From contig NZ_JACCBJ010000001.1 of assembly GCF_013408745.1 (NCBI RefSeq), positions 62,001-126,000 on the forward strand: a stretch of 64,000 nucleotides of DNA, written 5' to 3'. Numbering within the stretch: position 1 is the stretch's first letter; each line of letters opens with the position of its first letter. Positions 59,743 to 64,000 of this stretch are shown piece after piece. The notes beneath the pieces are model-generated. The model ran no database searches and had not been told where the DNA came from. It saw only the letters and a program-made list of their open reading frames with translations. This stretch comes from Leifsonia soli. Lineage in GTDB: Bacteria > Actinomycetota > Actinomycetes > Actinomycetales > Microbacteriaceae. Position numbers and translations under genes: made by a program.

Positions 59743-60572
59743 AGCGCCTCCACGATCTGGGCGAGAAGGGCGCTGATCACCGGCTCGGCGGCACGACCGG
59801 CGTCGATGACCTCCTGATGGCTCAGCGGCGTCTTCTGGATGCCCGCCGCCAGGTTGGTGATGAGCGACATGCCGAGGATCTCCATGCCCGCCTGACGGGC
59901 GGCGATCGCCTCGAGCGCCGTGGACATCCCGACGATGTGGCCGCCGATGGTCTTGGCCATCTGCACCTCGGCCGGCGTCTCGTAGTGCGGGCCGCGGAAC
60001 TGCGTGTACACGCCCTCGTCGAGGGACGGGTCGATGGTTCGGGCGATGGCGCGGAGGCGCGGGGAGTAGAGGTCGGTGAGGTCGATGAACGTCGCGCCCT
60101 CGAGCGGGGAGTCCGCCGTCAGGTTGATGTGGTCGGAGATGAGGACGGGCGTGCCCGGCTTCCAGTGCTCCTTGATGCCGCCCGCGCCGTTGGTGAGCAC
60201 CATCGTCGTCGCTCCCGCGGCCGCGGCGGTGCGGACGCTGTGGACGACGCGGCGCACGCCGTGCCCTTCGTAGTAGTGGGTTCGCGCGCCGATGACCAGC
60301 GCGTGCTTGCCGTTCGGCAGGCGGACGGAGCGCAGCGTCCCGACATGGCCCTCGAGCGCCGGCTTGCTGAAGCCGACGATCTCGGTGGCGGGAAGGGTGG
60401 CGACGGTCTCGCCGATCAGGTCGGCGGCACGGCCCCAGCCGCTGCCCAGCGTGAGCGCGATGTCGTGGCGCTCGACGCCCGTCTTCTCGGCGAGCTGACC
60501 GGCGGCCTCCCGCGCGATCTCGAACGGGTCGGCAGCGGGGTCGTCGAGCGGGTTCGTGATGGATTCCAGCAT
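59739..60572 (-). CDS. punA: Purine-nucleoside phosphorylase
   Basis: Splits inosine and guanosine with phosphate into base and ribose-1-phosphate. The 277 residues are the trimeric PNP type: TLGSGWGR (phosphate site), ARTHYYEGHGV, VLTNGAGGI, FRGPHYETPAEVQM and MSLITNLAAG with the base-binding Asn. ATG 60570-60572 is 6 nt from TAGAGT (60579-60584), so probably leaderless. It is translationally coupled to the mutase and continues the adenosine-to-inosine route of the cluster at 47-56 kb. Confidence 0.94.
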   Translation of the reverse strand: MLESITNPLDDPAADPFEIAREAAGQLAEKTGVERHDIALTLGSGWGRAADLIGETVATLPATEIVGFSKPALEGHVGTLRSVRLPNGKHALVIGARTHYYEGHGVRRVVHSVRTAAAAGATTMVLTNGAGGIKEHWKPGTPVLISDHINLTADSPLEGATFIDLTDLYSPRLRAIARTIDPSLDEGVYTQFRGPHYETPAEVQMAKTIGGHIVGMSTALEAIAARQAGMEILGMSLITNLAAGIQKTPLSHQEVIDAGRAAEPVISALLAQIVEAL

Positions 60573-60578
60573 GAGCCA

Positions 60579-60584
60579 ACTCTA
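60579..60584 (-). promoter_or_regulatory. -10 element of punA
   Basis: TAGAGT on the minus strand, 6 nt before the ATG; no Shine-Dalgarno. Confidence 0.4.
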
Positions 60585-60656
60585 CTGAGCAGGCGGCTTT
60601 CCACAGGCCCGGCCCCGAATGCGCATCGGTGCACCCCATACGGAAGAATGGGGCGC

Positions 60657-62090
60657 ATGGCGTACGAATTCGAGCGGAAACAGCGCATCGCGGTCCTCGG
60701 CGGCGGCCCCGGCGGTTACGAGGCGGCGCTGGCGGGTGCGCAACTCGGCGCCGACGTGACGCTGGTGGAGCGCTCGGGGGTCGGCGGTTCCGCCGTCATC
60801 ACCGACGTCGTTCCCTCGAAGAGCCTGATCGCCACCGCTGAGGCGACCAACGCGCTCGCCGAGGCGGCCGACCTCGGCGTCCAGTTCTTCTCCCGCGGCG
60901 AGACCGGCAAGCCCGTCCGCCCCGAGATCGCGGTCAACCTCGCCGCCGTCAACAAGCGCCTGATGGGCCTGGCCCGCCAGCAGTCGGAGGACATGCGGGC
61001 GGAGCTGGTGCGCGCCGGGGTCCGCATCGTCACGGGGGAGGGGCGGCTCGACGGGTCCAGTGCGATCATCGTCTCCACCTCGAAGGATTCCGGCACCGAC
61101 TTCGACCGGGTCGAGGCCGACACCATCGTGGTCGCGGTGGGCGCACGTCCTCGCGTCCTGGCCTCCGCGGTGCCGGACGGGGAGCGCATCCTCACCTGGA
61201 CCCAGCTGTACGACCTGCAGACGGTGCCGTCGCACCTCATCGTGGTGGGATCGGGTGTCACCGGCGCCGAGTTCGCCTCGGCGTACACGGCGCTCGGATC
61301 GAAAGTGACCCTCATCTCGTCGCGAGACCAGGTGCTCCCCGGCGAGGACGCCGACGCCGCCCGCGTCATCGAGAACGTCTTCAAGCGGAACGGCATGCAG
61401 GTGCTGTCGAAGTCGCGCGCAGAGTCCGTGGTGCGCACCGACGACGGCGTCGTCGCCACCCTCACCGACGGTCGGACGATCGAGGGCTCGCACTGTCTGA
61501 TGGCGGTCGGCTCCGTGCCCAACACGGCCGGCATCGGCCTGGAGGAGGCGGGCGTGCAGGTGACGAACTCCGGCAACATCCGGGTCAACCGCGTCGCGCG
61601 CACCTCCATCCCGAACATCTACGCGGCCGGCGACTGCTCCGACTCCCTGCCGCTCGCCTCCGTGGCGTCGATGCAGGGCCGCACCGCCGTCTTCCACGCC
61701 ATGGGCGACGCGGTCAACCCGATCGAGCTGCGCAACGTCAGCTCCAACATCTTCACCCAGCCCGAGATCGCGACGGTCGGCTGGAGCCAGAAGCAGATCG
61801 AGGAGGGCATCGCGCAGGGCGACATCTACAAGCTGCCCCTCAAGTCCAACCCGCGGGCCAAGATGCTCGGCATCCGCGACGGCTTCGTGAAGCTCTTCGC
61901 CCGCACGGGCTCCGGAACGGTTATCGGGGGCGTCATCGTCGCCCCGCGCGCGTCGGAGCTGATCTTCCCGCTCGCGCTCGCGGTCGAGCAGCGCCTGACC
62001 GTCGACCAGGTGGCCCGGGCGTTCACCGTGTACCCGTCCCTCTCCGGCTCGATCACCGACGCAGCGCGCGCGATGCACATCGTGCTCTGA
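60657..62090 (+). CDS. lpdA: NAD(P)H-quinone dehydrogenase, LpdA-like flavoprotein without redox cysteines
   Basis: A 477-residue member of the pyridine-nucleotide disulfide oxidoreductase fold. The FAD motif is VLGGGPGGYEAAL and the NAD(P) motif VVGSGVTGAEFAS, with the dimerisation domain after it. The position of the CxxxxC disulfide reads GGSAVITDVVPSKSL: both cysteines are missing. Mycobacterial LpdA (Rv3303c), a quinone reductase, likewise lacks a working pair, so disulfide reduction is excluded and quinone reduction is probable. Start ATG 60657; an ATG at 60648 in the same frame is possible, the long upstream frame is not coding. Confidence 0.85.
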   Translation: MAYEFERKQRIAVLGGGPGGYEAALAGAQLGADVTLVERSGVGGSAVITDVVPSKSLIATAEATNALAEAADLGVQFFSRGETGKPVRPEIAVNLAAVNKRLMGLARQQSEDMRAELVRAGVRIVTGEGRLDGSSAIIVSTSKDSGTDFDRVEADTIVVAVGARPRVLASAVPDGERILTWTQLYDLQTVPSHLIVVGSGVTGAEFASAYTALGSKVTLISSRDQVLPGEDADAARVIENVFKRNGMQVLSKSRAESVVRTDDGVVATLTDGRTIEGSHCLMAVGSVPNTAGIGLEEAGVQVTNSGNIRVNRVARTSIPNIYAAGDCSDSLPLASVASMQGRTAVFHAMGDAVNPIELRNVSSNIFTQPEIATVGWSQKQIEEGIAQGDIYKLPLKSNPRAKMLGIRDGFVKLFARTGSGTVIGGVIVAPRASELIFPLALAVEQRLTVDQVARAFTVYPSLSGSITDAARAMHIVL

Positions 62091-62105
62091 CGGGAGGCCG
62101 GGGGG

Positions 62106-64000
62106 ATGGAGGTCGGGCTCGTCATCGGGGTGCTCGCGGTGCTCACCATCGCCGCGGCCACGACCTTCGGGCCGCGCTTCGGGGTCGCGTCGCCGCTCAT
62201 CCTGGTGGTCGTCGGCATCCTGGTGAGCCTGCTGCCCTTCGTGCCGGCGATCGAGCTGGAACCGGAGTGGATCCTCGCCGGAGTGCTCCCGCCCCTGCTC
62301 TACTCGGCATCCGTGTCGATGCCCGCCATGAACTTCCGGCGCGAGTTCGGAGCGATCGGCGGGCTCTCCGTCCTGCTGGTGATCGTGAGCTCCGTCCTGC
62401 TCGGGCTCTTCTTCGCCTGGGTGATCCCCGGGCTGGGTCTCGGGTGGGGGATCGCGCTCGGAGCGATCGTCAGCCCGACCGACGCCGTCGCGACCGGAAT
62501 CGTGAAACGGGCGGGCGTCTCACCGCGCGTCGTCGCGATCCTGGAGGGCGAGAGCCTGCTCAACGACGCGACCGCCCTGGTGCTGCTCCGCGCGGCCGTT
62601 GCGGCCGCCGGTGCATCGTTCACCCTCGGCGCCGTCACGCTGTCCTTCGTGTACTCGGTGCTCGTCGCCGTCGTCTTCGGCGGGGTGGTGGGCTGGCTGA
62701 ACCTGGTGGTCCGCGCCCGGGTGAAGGACGCGACCGTCAACACCGTCATCTCGTTCACCGTGCCGTTCCTCGCCTCGATCCCGGCCGAGGCGCTCGGCGC
62801 ATCCGGCCTGGTCGCCGCCGTGGTCGCCGGCCTCGTGACCGGGAGCAGGGCGCCGCGCGTTCTCTCTCCCGAGCACCGGCTGTCGGATGCCCAGAACTGG
62901 CGGACGGTCGAACTCATCCTCGAGGGGCTCATCTTCCTGACGATGGGTCTGGAGCTGTTCGGCATCCTGCAGAAGGTGCAGAGCGATCATTCCGGCGTCG
63001 CCCCGGCCGTCGGCATCGCCGCGGGAGCGCTCCTGCTGACGATCCTGGTCCGCGCGGCGTTCGTCGCTCCGCTGCTGACTCTGCTGGCCCGGCGCAGCAA
63101 GCGCGGGCAACGCATCCGGCCCCGGCTGGAACAGCTGCAGGAGCACCTGAGCGATCCGGAGGCCGTGCAGCGGGGGATCGCCCAGCGCATCGCGCAGCCG
63201 GGCGAGCAGCGGGCGCTGGGCGCCGGATCGTCGGGGGAGGGCGAGGCCGGGGGTGATGCCGAGGTCGTCGACGAGTCCGGCGCCGGATCGGGAGCCGACG
63301 TCCCGGCCGAGCCGGAGCAGCAGCCGGCCGCTGCTGCCGCGGGTTCCGCCGCGACCGTGGTCCCCGAGCCGGCGTTCCCGGACCCGGCGTTCCCCGATCC
63401 GTCCTTCGGCGACCCGTCCTTCGGCGACCCGTCCTTCGGCGACCCGTCCTTCGGTGACCCGCCCTCGGGCGACCCGGGGAACCGCCGTCCGATCTCGGCC
63501 AAGCAGGCGGAACGCCGGCGTCGCCGGCTCGCCCGCCGCGGAGTCCCCACCGTCGAGAACCTGACCAGGTTCGGCACACGGCTCCGCCGCCTGATCGCCG
63601 ACATCGAGTACTTCACGGGCGCACCGTTGGGCTGGCGCGAGGGGACCATCGTGGTCTGGGCCGGGATGCGCGGCGCCGTGACCGTCGCGGCAGCGCAGTC
63701 GCTGCCGGGCTCCACCCCCGGCCGGTCGGTCCTCGTGCTCATCGCCTTCCTCGTGGCCGCCGGCTCGCTGCTCCTCCAGGGAGGCACGCTCGGCCTCGTG
63801 CTGAAAGCCGTGAAGCCCGCGGCATCCGACCCCGAGGCGGAGCGTCAGGAACGCCGCAGGCTGATGGAGCTTCTCTACGACGCGGCGAAGACGATCCCGT
63901 TGCCGACCACGACGGAGCGGACGCCCGAGGCGTTCGCCGAGCACAAGAGGGCGCGCCTCGCCCGGCTCCGCGCCCAGCGCAACGCCCTCCTCGACGCCCG
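62106..64000 (+). CDS. CPA1-family Na+/H+ antiporter, 3' partial, with tandem-repeat insert
   Basis: A cation:proton antiporter with about 10-12 helices. Recognisable are the ion-site segment AIVSPTDAVATGIV, EGESLLNDATALV in helix 5 region, and WAGMRGAVTVAAAQSLP in the last helices, the signatures of NhaP/NhaG-type CPA1 proteins. At residues of about 380-455 a low-complexity insert occurs between membrane segments: acidic-Gly, Ala/Pro/Gln, then seven pentapeptides (63366-63470), followed by a basic RRRRRLARRG stretch. The frame is open to the right edge, so at least 631 residues. Start ATG 62106 lies 16 nt after lpdA and probably shares its transcript. Confidence 0.85.
   Translation, partial: MEVGLVIGVLAVLTIAAATTFGPRFGVASPLILVVVGILVSLLPFVPAIELEPEWILAGVLPPLLYSASVSMPAMNFRREFGAIGGLSVLLVIVSSVLLGLFFAWVIPGLGLGWGIALGAIVSPTDAVATGIVKRAGVSPRVVAILEGESLLNDATALVLLRAAVAAAGASFTLGAVTLSFVYSVLVAVVFGGVVGWLNLVVRARVKDATVNTVISFTVPFLASIPAEALGASGLVAAVVAGLVTGSRAPRVLSPEHRLSDAQNWRTVELILEGLIFLTMGLELFGILQKVQSDHSGVAPAVGIAAGALLLTILVRAAFVAPLLTLLARRSKRGQRIRPRLEQLQEHLSDPEAVQRGIAQRIAQPGEQRALGAGSSGEGEAGGDAEVVDESGAGSGADVPAEPEQQPAAAAAGSAATVVPEPAFPDPAFPDPSFGDPSFGDPSFGDPSFGDPPSGDPGNRRPISAKQAERRRRRLARRGVPTVENLTRFGTRLRRLIADIEYFTGAPLGWREGTIVVWAGMRGAVTVAAAQSLPGSTPGRSVLVLIAFLVAAGSLLLQGGTLGLVLKAVKPAASDPEAERQERRRLMELLYDAAKTIPLPTTTERTPEAFAEHKRARLARLRAQRNALLDA
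63366..63470 (+). repeat. Seven in-frame 15-bp repeats inside the antiporter gene
   Basis: Units encode EPAFP, DPAFP, DPSFG (four times) and DPPSG. The four central units 63396-63455 differ only at two positions (gatcc/gaccc, ggc/ggt), showing recent tandem expansion. Residues 421-455 of the protein. Confidence 0.85.

Noticed and set aside
59727..60656. Upstream extension of the lpdA frame
   Set aside because: It runs antisense through punA and has no flavoprotein sequence; the FAD motif begins right after ATG 60657.
63366..63470. CRISPR-like or minisatellite array
   Set aside because: Repeats are 15 bp, contiguous, in frame and without spacers; they encode pentapeptides.
1..64000. tRNA, rRNA, prophage, insertion sequence or CRISPR
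   Set aside because: No cloverleaf with T-loop, no transposase or integrase, no regular spacer arrays were seen on either strand.

Overview
The window is high-GC, gene-dense DNA from an actinobacterium, most plausibly a Microbacteriaceae member close to Leifsonia (inferred from base composition, a GTP-type PEP carboxykinase, ribDEAH behind an FMN riboswitch, a cysteine-less LpdA-type quinone reductase and many apparently leaderless genes). It looks like ordinary chromosome: I see no rRNA, tRNA, CRISPR array, insertion sequence or prophage. About 55 protein genes are called; the first and last run off the edges.

Layout. 1-4355: a cell-wall D,D-peptidase, a nicotinamidase and an MMPL exporter behind a palindromic operator. 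4423-11519: a catabolic block with 2-oxoacid dehydrogenase E1 alpha and beta, a lipoyl-domain-only protein, an alpha/beta hydrolase, an Lrp regulator, an aldehyde dehydrogenase, a thiolase and an HSD10-like dehydrogenase; together they suggest branched-chain (isoleucine-like) oxoacid degradation with an unusual split E2. 11628-15030: a RamB/PrpR-like regulator divergent from pckG. 15111-19875: an ABC exporter of the fused type and a DrrAB-type three-gene exporter. 19919-21522: a hipBA pair whose promoter carries four operators spaced exactly 27 bp apart. 21529-25532: an MHS-family transporter, a small membrane protein, and an ArsR-SRPBCC-DHFR-like-VOC operon. 25570-29325: the riboflavin operon ribD-ribE-ribBA-ribH with its FMN riboswitch. 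29376-34787: a SorC-family regulator divergent from glpD-glpF-glpK, with the same palindrome before glpD and before glpF. 34900-39399: HAD hydrolase, acetyltransferase, trpS, exonuclease III and a YihY protein. 39493-42939: sdhCDAB, with a perfect 22-bp palindrome upstream. 43101-47168: a small unknown protein, manC, a mannosyltransferase-like enzyme and CorA.

47346-56383 is a nucleoside uptake and salvage cluster: BMP lipoprotein, ABC ATPase, two permeases, cytidine deaminase, thymidine phosphorylase, adenosine deaminase, then an orphan PTS IIA/IIB pair without a IIC. An ArsR regulator and a divergent MFS exporter follow. On the opposite strand, purine nucleoside phosphorylase overlaps a PGM2-like phosphosugar mutase, which would take ribose-1-phosphate into central metabolism. 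The window closes with an LpdA-type quinone reductase and a truncated CPA1 Na+/H+ antiporter carrying a seven-fold pentapeptide repeat.

Recurring signals: TANNNT hexamers 6-8 nt before start codons that lack a Shine-Dalgarno sequence (leaderless transcription), frequent ATGA/GTGA start-stop overlaps inside operons, and long perfect inverted repeats in convergent intergenic gaps, probably acting as bidirectional terminators.
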